From contig NC_087192.1 of assembly GCF_035594125.1 (NCBI RefSeq), positions 9,835,001 to 9,899,000 on the forward strand: DNA of 64,000 bases, given 5' to 3'. Of this stretch, positions 37,283 to 49,782 are shown one piece after another. The notes under the pieces were generated by a model. The model saw nothing but the letters and a program-made list of their open reading frames with translations, made no database searches and had not been told where the DNA came from. The position numbers were made by a program, and so were the translations under genes. The DNA comes from Scylla paramamosain. Its lineage: Eukaryota; Arthropoda; Malacostraca; Decapoda; Portunidae. How positions within the stretch are numbered: position 1 is the first letter of the stretch; each line of letters starts with the position of its first letter.

Positions 37283-38860
37283 TCATTTTGCTATTGTATT
37301 AATAACATTAATTGCTCTATAGTTACTTGGGAGTGCTTCAGACCCATGTTTATATATAGTGAACAGTTTTGCCGTTATCCAACTAGTAGGGTAAGAGGCA
37401 GTCAGAAATATGTTATTAAAGAGTGTAGTTATAAACATTATCCATTGAACAGGTAAAACTTTGAAAAGTGTAGGTGGTACTCCATCAGGGCCACAAGCCT
37501 TGCCTGGTTTTAATCTCTTAATCTGTCTCTGCACCTTTTCTACGTTGATTATGTCGTCTAGTATCGGTATGTTGAGATGAAAGTGTAGATCATTAGCATT
37601 CGGGTAAACTATATCCGGTGGATTAAATATTTTTTCAAAGTGCTCTTTAAAGACTTCATCATCTTGCATGGACTCTGTGTTGTTACTATCGTCTGTTATC
37701 TCACCGCGCCAGTTTATTGCTTGCCATAATTTTGCCTGATCATTATTATCCAACATTCTTTCCCACCTTCCTCTTTCATCAGTCACCTCCTCTACACGGG
37801 CACAACGTGGGTATTTACTGGCACTTCCACATTCATATAACGTTTTAGTTATAGTAGAGGCTGTTACATCTATATCGTCACTACATTGTGTATGTAAATC
37901 TATCTCATTGAGTTTGGACACAAATAATTCATAGTTGATGTTCTGATATCGTATAGGTCTTTTGGTTATTGACTGGCGATTTTTCATCATATCAATAACG
38001 TTAATCTCTGCACCATGTTTACCCAGTTCAAATGATCTCAGTTTAAGAGTTTCGAGACAAGTTGAAGGTGGTTGTAGCGTAACACTAATTGGTGCGTGAT
38101 CTGAAGGTAAAGAGTTGTCTCTAACAACGTCAAAAGATTCAATCAAGCTGAGTAAACCCTTAGACACGATACAAATATCCAATTCAGATATCCATTCACT
38201 TCCTTTACAATAGGTTTTCTTACTCAAATAATGGGAATTCATATTTTGTAAATTGTTAACAACTAGTAATTCTTCTTCAGCACATATGCCAAGTAACGCT
38301 TTAGCATTGTCGTTGGGCGTAGGCACAGGGTCAGGAATAACAGGATAAGAAATTCCCGCCATATTCACTATGCCCTGCAGTTCTCTCACCGAACAACCAA
38401 AGCGAGCGTTCACGTCTCCAATTATCACACATCCGTTACTACAATCATTGTGCTTAACCTTTTCTTGTATATTACATATTTGTGTATAATCAAAATACTC
38501 AGAGTCCGAGGAGGGTACATAACAAGAACCAAAAAGTACACCTGGTGCAATTTTAAACTTAAACCATATTTGATCCGTACAAGAAAAATCCACATCAAAT
38601 ATATACTTATTCAAACAAAGTCGTACAAACACACAAGTTCCACCACGATTACTGTTTTGTTTGTCAGAATTTTTATAAGAAGCATATCCTGGAAAGAACA
38701 ACGGCAAGCACGTCCTTATTTCATTTAAACAAATAATATCATATTTACTGAGAAATGTCTCATCACTTTTCTTTTCTGTTTTAGTTTTTATACCATTAAT
38801 GTTCCAAGAAACAATACTTATACTTCCCTGTGGTCTTCTTAAAAAGGATGAGGTTGCCAT
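37283..38860 (-). pseudogene. LINE ORF2, endonuclease and start of RT (U2)
   Basis: 525 codons, two fewer than U1 (a Glu-Tyr pair lost after LNKY). Endonuclease catalytic motifs are intact; ends at the same TGA as the U1 copy. Confidence 0.8.
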
Positions 38861-39624
38861 TTGTCAATCACCACACCGTCTTTGTACAACACTCGTTCCC
38901 TGTAATCCAGGCGAATGTTGCATCCAGTGTTCGAAGGTTTATTTTTCTCTTCTTCTTCTGCTGTCTTCAAGCGCCTCCATTCTTTCCTTACTTCAGGGTG
39001 TGAGTCCTTCTTGATATATATTTTCTTATATGGTTCTTGCATATCCTTCAGTCTTGTCGCCCTCTCCAACACTTTATCTCGGATGGCGTTAGAGTCGACT
39101 CTGGCGAGTAGTGGACGTGATCTGTTGCTTCCCTGCGTAAGTTGACCCAACCTTTGATGTGAACGGACCACTACGTCGGGGGTGGCTTCTGTTGCATTCA
39201 ATACTTGTTGTATTTTAGCCTCTTCAGTAGTGGCTCCCTCAAGTGTAACTCGCTCGTCAGGTATTCCAAAGAGTACGATGTTTGTCTCTCTCTTTTGCCG
39301 ATCGAGCTGTTCCATAAACAATATGTGATGCAAAATAACCTCAGATTGCTTTTTTATCGTGTCTGTTAAGTCCTTGATCTTTGCTTTGTTTTCATCTTGG
39401 TCTGCTGCTATCATACGACGCATATCAGCTAACTCATCCATGATCTTGTCTAGCTTCTCATCATGTCTAGCTATCAGTCTCGCCTCTTCTCCTTCTGTTG
39501 TTAATATTGCTTCAATTAGCTCTTCCTTTGTTATTTTATTAAGCTGATGTTTCTGTACTTTTCGGAGGTCAGCGAGACTTTTACCTGACATGGTGCAGGA
39601 TAATAAAGGAACAAGGCGGCTCAT
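38839..39624 (-). CDS. LINE ORF1 protein (U2)
   Basis: Intact 261-residue reading, differing from the U1 copy at only a handful of positions; coiled coil followed by an RRM-like start (NIVLFGIPDE). Confidence 0.7.
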   Translation of the reverse strand: MSRLVPLLSCTMSGKSLADLRKVQKHQLNKITKEELIEAILTTEGEEARLIARHDEKLDKIMDELADMRRMIAADQDENKAKIKDLTDTIKKQSEVILHHILFMEQLDRQKRETNIVLFGIPDERVTLEGATTEEAKIQQVLNATEATPDVVVRSHQRLGQLTQGSNRSRPLLARVDSNAIRDKVLERATRLKDMQEPYKKIYIKKDSHPEVRKEWRRLKTAEEEEKNKPSNTGCNIRLDYRERVLYKDGVVIDKWQPHPF

Positions 39625-39833
39625 TTCAGCATATACGCAAATGGAGCTACTTGTTTAGTGTGGTCGCTCTTTTGCAGCGTCCCCGTTGTCATGGATACTG
39701 GAAGACTCAACTGCGCATGCGCGAACGTGGGTAGGTGCGACGTAGGGGTATTTGGCCCGGCTTGGTATATTTTCCCAGGAAATATAGTCAGAGTCCCAGC
39801 ACTGTACCCAACTATGGTATAATCAAGCTGCTC

Positions 39834-40388
39834 TTACTGTTGTTAGCTTTAGTTGTGCATAGCCTGGTATCTGAATGAGGCCTGTAGGTGCTGGAAAAAT
39901 CCTGTTTTCCATGGAGCTCCGTCTTGCCACTGTTTACCTGTCAGCCATACCACAGCACAGACCCAAGGATCGCTGACCGCTTTAGAGCTCCTTGATCTCA
40001 TCTACTATTTATTATTTGTTCTCCATGACTGTTACTCCCACAGCACTCCACAGTACCACAGCTGATCTAATTATCCTTGTGAGAATGAACACTCACATTA
40101 AAATGGACAGCAGTAACTCTTACTGAACTTTCGGCGCGGCATATCCACAGACAGGGAAATCCTGTATTCAAATATTTCTTCTTTACTCCTAGCCATGTAG
40201 GGCTCAGCGGAGAGAGTGGCGGTCTTGGCAACTCTGAGTGTGGGACGCCATGATTCAAACCTGAGACTAAACACATTGATACATAATGTATTAATAGAAT
40301 AATTATAATACACAGCAGTTCTTCTTTAACACATATTGCGGTGTGAACACAATATGGGGAAATAGGCTAACTTTGCAAAAATTATGTT
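39834..40388. repeat. Spacer between LINE and unit U3
   Basis: No gene seen; same content as 25,416-25,972. Confidence 0.6.
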
Positions 40389-40466
40389 GGGCCCTCGTGG
40401 CTCAGTGGTAGAGTGATGAACTTTAAGATTGGTGTGAGGGAAGCATGGGTTCGAACCCCACTCGGA
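40389..40466 (+). repeat. tRNA-like Pol III head, U3
   Basis: A and B boxes as in U1; first mini-exon 396 bp from its start. Confidence 0.75.
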
Positions 40467-40784
40467 ACTTACAAAAATTCAAAGAGCATCCACTGCATCA
40501 TCATGTGTGCTTAAAAACACACAACACGGTGATGGAGCTGCCCAGGGGAGTAGGGGAGGTGAGTGCGCAGCACCTCCCCAACCTTCCCAGGAGAGCAGGG
40601 GAGGTGTGTGCACAGCACCTCCCTAGCTTCCCCACCTTTGTCCCACCCCTTGTCCCACCATAAAAAGTAGATTCACTGACCACCAATTTGATTCCTTCAG
40701 CAACATGAGGATACACCAGACTTCCTTGATTATTTACCCATACCATACTTATCATGCTTATCCCATACCTTGTCTCACCTACAG

Positions 40785-43739
40785 TAGCAACATCAGGAGC
40801 AGAAGGAATATCAGTAGCAGCAGGAACAGCAGGAGCAGCAGGTGAGTACACAACACCTCGTTACCCTTCCCATACTTATCCCATCCTTTGTCTCACCAAC
40901 ACAGCAGGAACGTCAGGAAAAGCAGCAGCAGATACAGCAGAAACATCAGGAGCAGCAAGTGAGTAGTGAACAGCATTTACTTACCCGCCCCATACTGATC
41001 CCACCCCTTGTCTCACCCACAACAGGAACAAAAGGAACATCAGGACTAGCAGGAGCAGCAGGAACATCAGGAGCAGCAGGAAAACCAGGAGCAGCAGGAA
41101 CATCAGGAGAAACAGGAACATCCACAGGTGAGTGCACAACACCTCCCTACCCTTCCCAGACTTATCCCATCCCTTGTTTCATCCACAGCCAGAACATCAG
41201 AAGCAGCAGGAGCAGCAGATACAAAAGGAGCATCAGGAGCAGCAGGTGAGTGCACAACTCCTCCCTACCCTTCCCATCCCTTGTCTCACCCACAGCAGCT
41301 ACAGCAGGAAAATCAGGAGCACCAGGAACAGCAGGACCAGCGGATACAGCAAGAAAATTAGGAGCAGTAAGAACGTCAGGTGCAGCAGGAAAATCAAGAC
41401 CAATCAATAGGAGCAGCAGGTGAGTGCATAAAACATTTCTCTTCCATTGCTTATCATATCCCTAGTCTCACCCACAGCAGGAAAAGCAGAAACATCAGGA
41501 GCAGCTGGAGCAGCAGGAACATCAGGAGTAACAGGAACATCAGGAGTAACAGGAACATAAGAAGCAGCAGGAACAGCAGGTGAGTGCACAACACCTTTCC
41601 CTACCCATACTTATCCCATCCCTTGTCTCACCTACAGCAGGAGCAGCAGATACAACAGGAACGTCAGAAGAAACGGGAATATCACCAGCAGCGGGAACAG
41701 CAGGTGAATGCACAATACCTCTATACCCTCCCCATACTTATCCCATCCCTTCTCTCACTCACAGGAACAGCAGGGGCATCAGGAACACAGGGAACGGTAA
41801 AGCAACAACATCAGAAGCAGCAGGAACATCAGGAACAGCAGGTGAGTGCGCAACACCTCCCCACACATCCCATACTTATCCCATCCCTTGTCTCACCCAC
41901 TGCAGGTACAGCAGGAACATCAGGAGAAGCAGGAACAACAGGAGCATTAGATACAGCAGCAACAACAGAAGCAGCAAGAACATCAGGTGCAGCAGGAACA
42001 TCAGGACCACTAGGAGCAGCAGGTGAGTGCACAACACCTCCCTACCCTTCCCATACTTATCACATCCCCTTTCTCACCCACAGCAAGAACAGAAGGGCAG
42101 CAGATACAGTAGGAAAGTAAGGAGCAGCAGGAACATCAGGAAGATCAGGAGCAGCAGGAACATCAGGAGCAGCAGGAACATCAGGAGCAACAGGAACATC
42201 AGGAACAGCAAGAACATCAGGAGCAGCAGGAACATCAGGACCACTAAGAGCAGCAGGTGAGTGCACAACACCTCCCTACCCTTCCCATACTTATCACATC
42301 CCCTGTCTCACCCACAGCAAGAACAGAAGGGCAGCAGATACAGCAGGAAAGTAAGGAGCAGTATGAGCAACAGTAACATCAGGAGCAGCAGGAACATCAG
42401 GAGCAACATGAGCAGCAGGTGAGTGCAAAACACCTTCTTACCTTTCCCATACTTATCGCATCATTTGTCTCACCCACAGCAGGTACAGCAGGAGCAGCAG
42501 ATACAGCAGGAACATCAGGATCAGCAAGAGTAGCAGGTGAGTGCTCAACACCTCTTTACCCTTACCATACTCATCCCATCCTTTGTCTCACCAACAAAGC
42601 AGGTACACAGGAACATCAGGAGTACCAGGGAAAGCAGGAGAAATAGATACAGCGGGAACATCAGGAGAAGCAGGAAAAGCAGGAGCAGCAGATACAGCAG
42701 GAACATCAGGAGCAGCAAGTGAGTGCACACCACCTACTTACCTTCCCCATACTGATCCCATCCCACAACAGGAAAATCAGGAGCAGCAGGAGCGAACAGC
42801 AGGGGCAGCACGTGCAACAGGAACATCAGGAGCAACAGGAACTTCAGGAGCAGCAGAAGCAACAGGTGAGTGCACATCACCTCCCTACACTTTCCATACT
42901 TATCCCATTCTTTGTCTCACCAAAACAAGGTACAGCATGAGCATCAGGAGGAGCAGGAACAGCAGAAGCAATAGATACATCAAGAACATCAGGAGCAGCA
43001 GGAGCAGCAGGTGAGTACACAGTACCTTAACCTTCCCATACTTATCCCATCCCTTGTCTTACTCACAGTAGGAAATGTAGGAACATTAGGAGCAGCAGGA
43101 ACAGCAGGAGCAGCATGAACATCAGGAGCAACAGGAACATCAGGATCAGTAGGAGCAGCAGGTGAGTGCACAACAACTCCCTAACCTTTCCATACTTATC
43201 CAATACCTTATCTCCCTCAGCAGATACAGTAGGAGCAGCAGCTACATAAGGAGCAGCACGAACATCAGGAACAGCAGGAGCAGCAGGAATATAAGTAGCA
43301 ACAAAAACAGCAGGAGCAGCAGGTGAGTGCACAACACCTCCCTTCCATTCCCATACTTATCCCATCCCTTGTCTCTCCCACAGCAGGTACATCAGGAGCA
43401 GCAGGAACATCACGAGCAGCAGGAACAGCAGCTGCAGCAAGTAAAACAGGAGAAGCAGGTGAGCACACAACACTTCCCTACAATTCCCATAATTATCCCA
43501 TTCCTTGTCTCACCCACAACAGGAGGAGGATCAGCAGGAGCAGCAGTTTCAGGAGCATCAGGTGAGTGTGCCCTACCCTCTCCATACTTATCCCATCCCT
43601 TGTCTCACCCACTGAACGTACAGCAGCAGGTGAGGGCGTCACATAACCCTGCCTTCCCTACTCCATATCCCATCTCTTGTCGCAACAAGAGCATCGTAAA
43701 TAGGAACAGCAGGAACAGCAGGAAGAACAAGAGCACTAG
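40785..43739 (+). CDS. Gly-X-X repeat mini-exon array, unit U3, lacking terminal exon
   Basis: Begins with a Val codon across the junction (G|TA), then Gly-X-X repeats. It keeps the exon series of U0, including the +4-nt frameshift exon near 41,400 and the GGA-ACA-TAA exon near 41,560. One exon near 42,100 has TAG. The array runs to the donor after CACTAG at 43,739, but the terminal exon seen elsewhere is missing because the unit breaks at about 43,772. This copy cannot end as the others do. Confidence 0.45.
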
Positions 43740-43771
43740 GTGAGAGCTAAACACCTCCCTGCCTTCCCCAC

Positions 43772-44130
43772 CACTGCCTTACCTGCCTTACCCCCTCAAT
43801 CAGATTTAAGGAAGAGGAAATGCCTCATCAGATGACACTAATAAAAATAGGACCGTATGTAGATTAGATATGATACAAGTAAACATCACCTCTTTCTTAC
43901 TTTCCTCTCAAATTCCATGTTGCTTTTTTTCTATACAACTTAGTATCATTTCCTTTTTCCGGCCAGCCTCGGCTTGAGGGATGGTGGGGGTGGGGAGTAG
44001 CCTTCTCATGCGCTATCCTGTCTCTCTCACTAACAGTTAGAATAGAATAGTTACCCAGATAGCCAAGTAAGAATCTCAGGGTCTGTTGCTATTTGCTCCT
44101 CCTTTGTATTCCTTTGCATTACTCCTACTG
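43772..44130. other. Start of U3-specific sequence; nothing recognised
   Basis: No coding or repeat signal found. Sequence stops resembling other units here. Confidence 0.5.
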
Positions 44131-44495
44131 GTCCTCCTCCTCCTCCTCCTCCTCCTCCTCTTCTTCTTCTTCTTCTTCTTCTTCTTCTTCTTCTTCTTCT
44201 TCTTCTTCTTCTTCTTCTTCTTCTTCTACTACTACTATTACTCCTTCTTCTACTATTACTTCTACTATTACTTCTTCTTCGTCTTCGTCTTCGTCTTCTT
44301 CTTCTTTTTCTCCTTCTTCTTCTTCTTCTTCTTCTTCTTCTTCTTCTTCTTCTTCTTCTCCTCCTCTTCTTCTTCTTCTTCTTCTCCTCTTCCTCCTCGT
44401 CCTCGTCCTAGTCCTCGTCCTCTTCCTCCTCGTCCTCGTCCTCGTCCTCCTCCTCCTCTTCCTCCTTCTCCTTTTCCTCCTCTTCCTCTTTTTTT
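44131..44495 (+). repeat. 365-bp pyrimidine tract, (TCC)n/(TTC)n/(CGT CCT)n
   Basis: Almost pure C/T on the + strand with interspersed TAC and CGT triplets; mirror symmetry in parts could allow triplex DNA. Long Leu/Ser/Phe or Glu/Lys readings here are repeat artefacts. Confidence 0.95.
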
Positions 44496-44554
44496 ATTTC
44501 TATTGTGAAGACCTGTAACTGTGATGCAAACTTTTCTCAAAGAGAGGTATATAG

Positions 44555-44795
44555 ATATATGACAGACAGACTGATGGACAGGTAGAGAGACCCACAGATA
44601 GATATACGTACAGACAGGGAAAAAAATAGGTAGGTAGATGGAATGATTAATAGGCTGAGTTATTGACTGACTGGTAAAGAAATGGAGAGATGGATGGATG
44701 GAAAAAGATATATATGCTAGACAGATAGATAAATAGATAGACAGATGGATAGATAGATAGAAAGATAGATGGATAGATGGATAGATAGGTCGATA
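44555..44795. repeat. Degenerate (GATA)n-type repeat
   Basis: Imperfect GATA, GATG and TAGA words over about 240 bp. Confidence 0.8.
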
Positions 44796-44931
44796 TTCCA
44801 GTCCAGTCCATATATCTATTTCATAAAAAAAATGTTATTGCTTTTTACATAATTAGAATTATGAAATAATTAAAATATGTAACATATCTTTAGCGCAATG
44901 TTGGCTCATGGTTTTATACAAATAAAATTCT

Positions 44932-46515
44932 TTATTTTATGGCACTAATATCATTAGCTAAAAGATTCTTAAAATCATAAGAATTGAAAATACTGTGTAA
45001 CATGTCATAACAAACCTTATTGATAAACATGCATGGTTTTGTAAGTGTGCTGTATAAAGACTTTATTCTTAACCAGTTAATTATATATCCAAATATCATC
45101 TCTGCACGCACTGTGGTCACTTTCATAATATTTCTTTTTTTTGTTTTTTAATGGTCTTATGATAACCAACGGCGAACTGTTTCAGTGGTACAAATGACTT
45201 CCTCTTACGAAACCATGATTCAGCACCATAAAAATTCAAGCAATAACAAGTAAACAACTCTGAAAACACAATTTAACTGGTATTACTAAATTTCTTCAAA
45301 ATACATTTAAGCTCACTATAAAAGTTATTTCTACGTCTTATAATATTTAAATTACTATATAACCCAGATATGTCTGCTCACTAACAACATTCAGTGTTTC
45401 ATTTCCCAAATATATATTAGCATTTCCTTCATAATGACTTGAATTTAGATATCATGCATGCAGATTTTTCACTGTTAATAGACAAATCCAGCGCCTTAAC
45501 TTCAGTGACCACAGTATTTACCAACCTATGGAGTCCACTATCAGAGGGCGACACCACCACCACGTTATCCACACAAGTGATCATATGTATGCTCAGCCTA
45601 AATACAACCTTCTGAAAAGATACCTTATTTAACACATCATCCATATATACTGAGAATAACAATGGTGACAACAATCCTCTTTGTCTAACTCCATTCTTCA
45701 TTGTCCATTCACTTGACAGTTTTTAAACTTGATGATAATGTTCTGATTCGTGAAAAAATAAATAGAATATTTACAGTATAATGAGGCACATCTTTCTTCA
45801 AGAGCTCATTAACTAGTTTAAAATTATTCATATTATCGAACGCTTTTATCCAAAAAATCTAGAAAGCATCCATACACATTTGATCCTTTATTTATATATC
45901 TTAACACAGTTTAAGTACTAGGCAAGCAGGAGCAATAGAATAGTTTACTCTAAAACCATGCTGCCTATCGGTCAACTCAACCTTTGTAATTTTGTTTTGC
46001 AAACAATATTCAAATACCTTTAATAACACCGGGGACAAATTGATGGATCTACAGTTATTAATACAAGAACAGTCTTTATATTAATCTTTTAACAATGGTA
46101 TCATAATTCCAAAATGCAATTTCTTTGGTAACCTACCATGTACGATACAAGCGGAGAATAAGCCAGCAAGTAGCTTTAACAAATCATATGTACAGTATTT
46201 TAAGTTATTTAAATGTACATTATCAAGACCAATACCACAATTAAGTTTAGATATCGCTACACACACATCCTGACTACTCATAATCCCCACTATGTCACCC
46301 TTACGAACATCATTTTTCAGCAAATTATACATCTTGAAATTTATAGTCATCATATATTTTTTTCTAAACTTATCTGAAAACTTTTCGATAATACAATTCA
46401 GATGACATTCGCCATATATTTTCATACCAAGAAACATTTTATTAATTTTTACTTTTCTTACCTCTTTCCAAAATAACTTAGGATTCTTGTAATATAGAGA
46501 ATCTGACAACTTATC
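44932..46515 (-). mobile_element. Decayed non-LTR LINE, RT region (U3-specific)
   Basis: Minus-strand pieces: 46509-46081 (KNPKLFWKEVRK, then GIGLDNVHLNNLKY and LFSACIVHGRLPK, the usual lead into RT), scattered HGFR-type residues near 45,960, and 45701-45429 (NGVRQRGLLSPLLFSVYMDD, then a decayed catalytic loop). Many stops. A different family from the other LINEs in the window. Confidence 0.7.
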
Positions 46516-46671
46516 AGCTCTAATTTAAGCCTATTTTTATTTATTTATTTATTTATTTACATGCTTCAAAGCTTGCTTGAATGCCCTTCTTAATTCCTTC
46601 ATTTATTTTATTTTTCTTACCTGACAGTGAACAATCTTTTACTTTCCAGTACAAAAACCTACTATATGTTA

Positions 46672-46729
46672 GATAGATAAGTAGATGTACAGATAGATAG
46701 ATAGATAGACAGACAGATAGATAGATAGG

Positions 46730-46768
<39 letters not shown>

Positions 46769-46790
46769 AGAAATAAATAGATAGACAGAT
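46672..46790. repeat. (TAGA)n microsatellite
   Basis: Tetranucleotide repeat with a few GACA variants. Confidence 0.9.
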
Positions 46791-46893
46791 GAATGGTAAG
46801 GTATAAAAATGCATAGATAAATGGATTTAGAACCGTATGTATATACTAAATTTGGTTTGTTATTTTATCTATGATCGTCTTCCCTTGAGTTCA

Positions 46894-47000
<107 letters not shown>

Positions 47001-47164
47001 TTATCTGTTTTTTTTTTTTCCAGCCACACACATCCTACCCTTCTCTCTATCTCTCTCTCACAAACCATTTCAGTAATATATTTTGCTTTTGCTCTTTGGT
47101 GCTCTTACCTACTTTCGTCTTTTCCCCACAAATTATCTATCCTTGTACCGCTATACTTTGACCT

Positions 47165-47240
47165 TTTGTTCATTAAAGCACAAAGGAAGCTGGAAAAGTC
47201 ATGAGGCCTACACGTGGCAGTCCGTGTATTAAACATAACT
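47165..47240 (-). mobile_element. CR1-like LINE 3' end remnant
   Basis: GGAAGCTGG...CACGTGGCAGTCC is the reverse complement of the 3' tail of the CR1-like LINE at 9420-9490, degraded. Confidence 0.6.
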
Positions 47241-47370
47241 ATCTACACCTATCATTTTCACCCAATCTTTTCTTCCTTATTCTGTAACTACTACAATCTT
47301 GGTTTCTACAGTTAATTTCTATTTGTTCATTTATGATTGTTTATTTGATTAATTTTCTCTGTTCGTTTAA

Positions 47371-47760
47371 AAATATAAGAACATAAGAAAATAAGGGAAG
47401 CTGCAAGAAGCCATCAGGCCTACGCGAGGCAGCCCCTGTATACAACATATCTATCTTAAAAGTTTATCTAATATTCTTCTCTCCACAAACAATCTGATTA
47501 GTGAGTGCATTCTATTTATCTACCATTTTACTTTAGAGCAAGTTTCTTTCCGTCGCTTTTCTAAAATCAAACGTTATCAAGCTTAAACCCGTTACCTCTT
47601 GTCCTATCCTGACTATCAGCCTGAAGGATTTCGTTTGTGTCACCCTTGTTAATTATATCCCAGTTGCCTTCTGAAGATCTTTGTCGGACTCCCTCCAGCC
47701 TTCGCCTCTATAAGGACTGTTACATCAAACTTCCCTTGTAAGGAATATTTCCCATCACTT
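47371..47760 (-). mobile_element. 5'-truncated CR1-like LINE remnant
   Basis: Minus strand: a decayed C-terminal ORF2 region (a GDTNEILQ-like, then DRTRGNGFKL-like reading) followed by the tail GGGAAGCTGCAAGAAGC in reverse and TTATGTTCTTATA. Related to, but more diverged than, the LINE nested in the BEL/Pao element. Confidence 0.65.
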
Positions 47761-48174
<414 letters not shown>

Positions 48175-48177
<3 letters not shown>

Positions 48178-48417
48178 AAGAAGGTCCGGGTTCGAATCCT
48201 GGGAGCGGCGAGGCAAATGGGTGAGCCTCTTAATGTGTAGTCCCTGTTCACCTAGCAGCAAGTAGGTACGGGATGTAACCCGAGGTCTGTGACCTCACTG
48301 TCCCGGTGTGTGGTGTGTAAGTGGTCTCAGTCCTTCCCAAAGATCGGTCACTATTAGTTTGAGCTCTTTCCGTAGGGGAATAGCTGGTTGGGTGACCAGC
48401 AGACGACCGGAGGTGAA

Positions 48418-48420
<3 letters not shown>
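48175..48420 (+). mobile_element. tRNA-derived SINE, 5'-truncated
   Basis: Contains a Pol III B box GGTTCGAATCC (48189-48199) and a body with GGCGAGGCAAATGGGTGAGC, TTCACCTAGCAGCAAGTAGG and GGTGACCAGCAGACGACCGG. I recognise this as a SINE type common in decapod crustaceans (memory, not a search). The A-box half is missing, replaced by the (AC)n tract. It ends in (AC)n. Confidence 0.75.

Positions 48421-48448
<28 letters not shown>
48421..48448. repeat. (AC)n microsatellite after SINE
   Basis: About 14 AC units. Confidence 0.9.
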
Positions 48449-48449
<1 letters not shown>

Positions 48450-49383
48450 CTTTTAAGGAATTAATTTTATTTAGTTATTTTTTATCTTCAAGTACCAAAT
48501 TTGATTCCTACATTGCAGGACCTGAATTGCTGGTGCGCTGAGTCCCGCTCGTGCTGGAGAATGGACAGGTGTAGAGGTGTGTTGTGGTGGTGGTGGGCCA
48601 CCATTAAAAAATGTGATAGTTTAGCACTGTGGCGCTCTTTATCTGCACACTGCGGCATGCAACGCTCCTGCTACAGTGAATGATAAGCTGTTTTGTTGGG
48701 TTAATGTAACAGACAGCCTGGCAGATAGTGAGTACTGTGGTAACTACTTGTACTGTTATTGTGGTTTTTCATCTCTTCACAATGTAATACTGTGACTCAT
48801 GAAGTGTTGTATTTATTGCCAGGCTGTCATTATACTTACTGCATGGAAATATTTTCATCTTCATTCATGTTATTGCTGAGTGGCCAAATGTTTGCAAGGA
48901 AATACAGTATGCCAGTCACAACACAACACAGGGGAGGGTTCCCACAAGCTGCTCAAGACCCAAGCATCGCTGACCGCTTTAGAGCTCCTTGACCTTATCT
49001 ACTATTTATTATTTGTTCTCCATGACTGTTACTCCCACAGCACTCCACAGTACCACAGCTGATCTAATTATCCTTGTGACAATGAACACTCACATTAAAA
49101 TGGACAGCAGTAACTCTTACTGAACTTTCGGCGCGGCATATCCAGACAGGGAAATGCTGTATTCAAATATATCTTCTTGACTCCTAGCCATGTAGGGCTC
49201 AGCGGAGAGAGTGGCGGTCTTGGCAACTCTGAGTGTGGGACGCCATGATTCAAACCTGAGACTAAACACATCAATACATAATGTATTAATAAAATAATTA
49301 CAATACACAGCAGTTCTTCTTTAATACATATTGCGGTGTGAACACAATATGGGGAAATAGGCTAACTTTGCAAAAATTATGTT
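48449..49383. repeat. Spacer between U3 and U4 with a private insertion
   Basis: 48,449-48,596 and 48,906-49,383 match the common spacer. 48,597-48,905 is an extra ~310 bp found only here; I see no terminal inverted repeats or genes in it. Confidence 0.6.
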
Positions 49384-49461
49384 GGGCCCTCGTGGCTCAG
49401 TGGTAGAGTGATGAACTTTAAGATTGGTGTGAGGGAAGCATGGGTTCGAACCCCACTCGGA
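49384..49461 (+). repeat. tRNA-like Pol III head, U4
   Basis: A and B boxes as in U1; first mini-exon 399 bp from its start. Confidence 0.75.
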
Positions 49462-49782
49462 ACTTACAAAAAAACTTCAAAGAGCATCCACTGCATCATC
49501 ATGTGTGCTTAAAAACACACAACACGGTGATGGAGCTGCCCAGGGGAGTAGGGGAGGTGAGTGCGCAGCACCTCCCCAACCTTCCCAGGAGAGCAGGGGA
49601 GGTGTGTGCACAGCACCTCCCTAGCTTCCCCACCTTTGTCCCACCCCTTGTCCCACCATAAAAAGTAGATTCACTGACCACCAATTTGATTCCTTCAGCA
49701 ACATGAGGATACACCAGACTTCCTTGATTATTTACCCATACCATACTTATCATGCTTATCCCATACCTTGTCTCACCTACAG

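Larger units (their letters stand above)
35386..39823 (-). mobile_element. Two-ORF non-LTR LINE, 4.4 kb (U2)
   Basis: Flanked by CAAGCTGTTC (35376-35385) and CAAGCTGCTC (39824-39833), a likely 10-bp target duplication with one mismatch. It shares the ORF2 TGA and frameshift with the U1 copy, so both descend from one insertion duplicated with its unit. Confidence 0.85.

Noticed and set aside
44086..44540. Poly-Phe, poly-Ser and poly-Lys readings
   Set aside because: Artefacts of the TTC/TCC triplet tract in different frames.
48308..48541. Reading through the SINE as a gene
   Set aside because: Covers the SINE body and (AC)n; no independent support.
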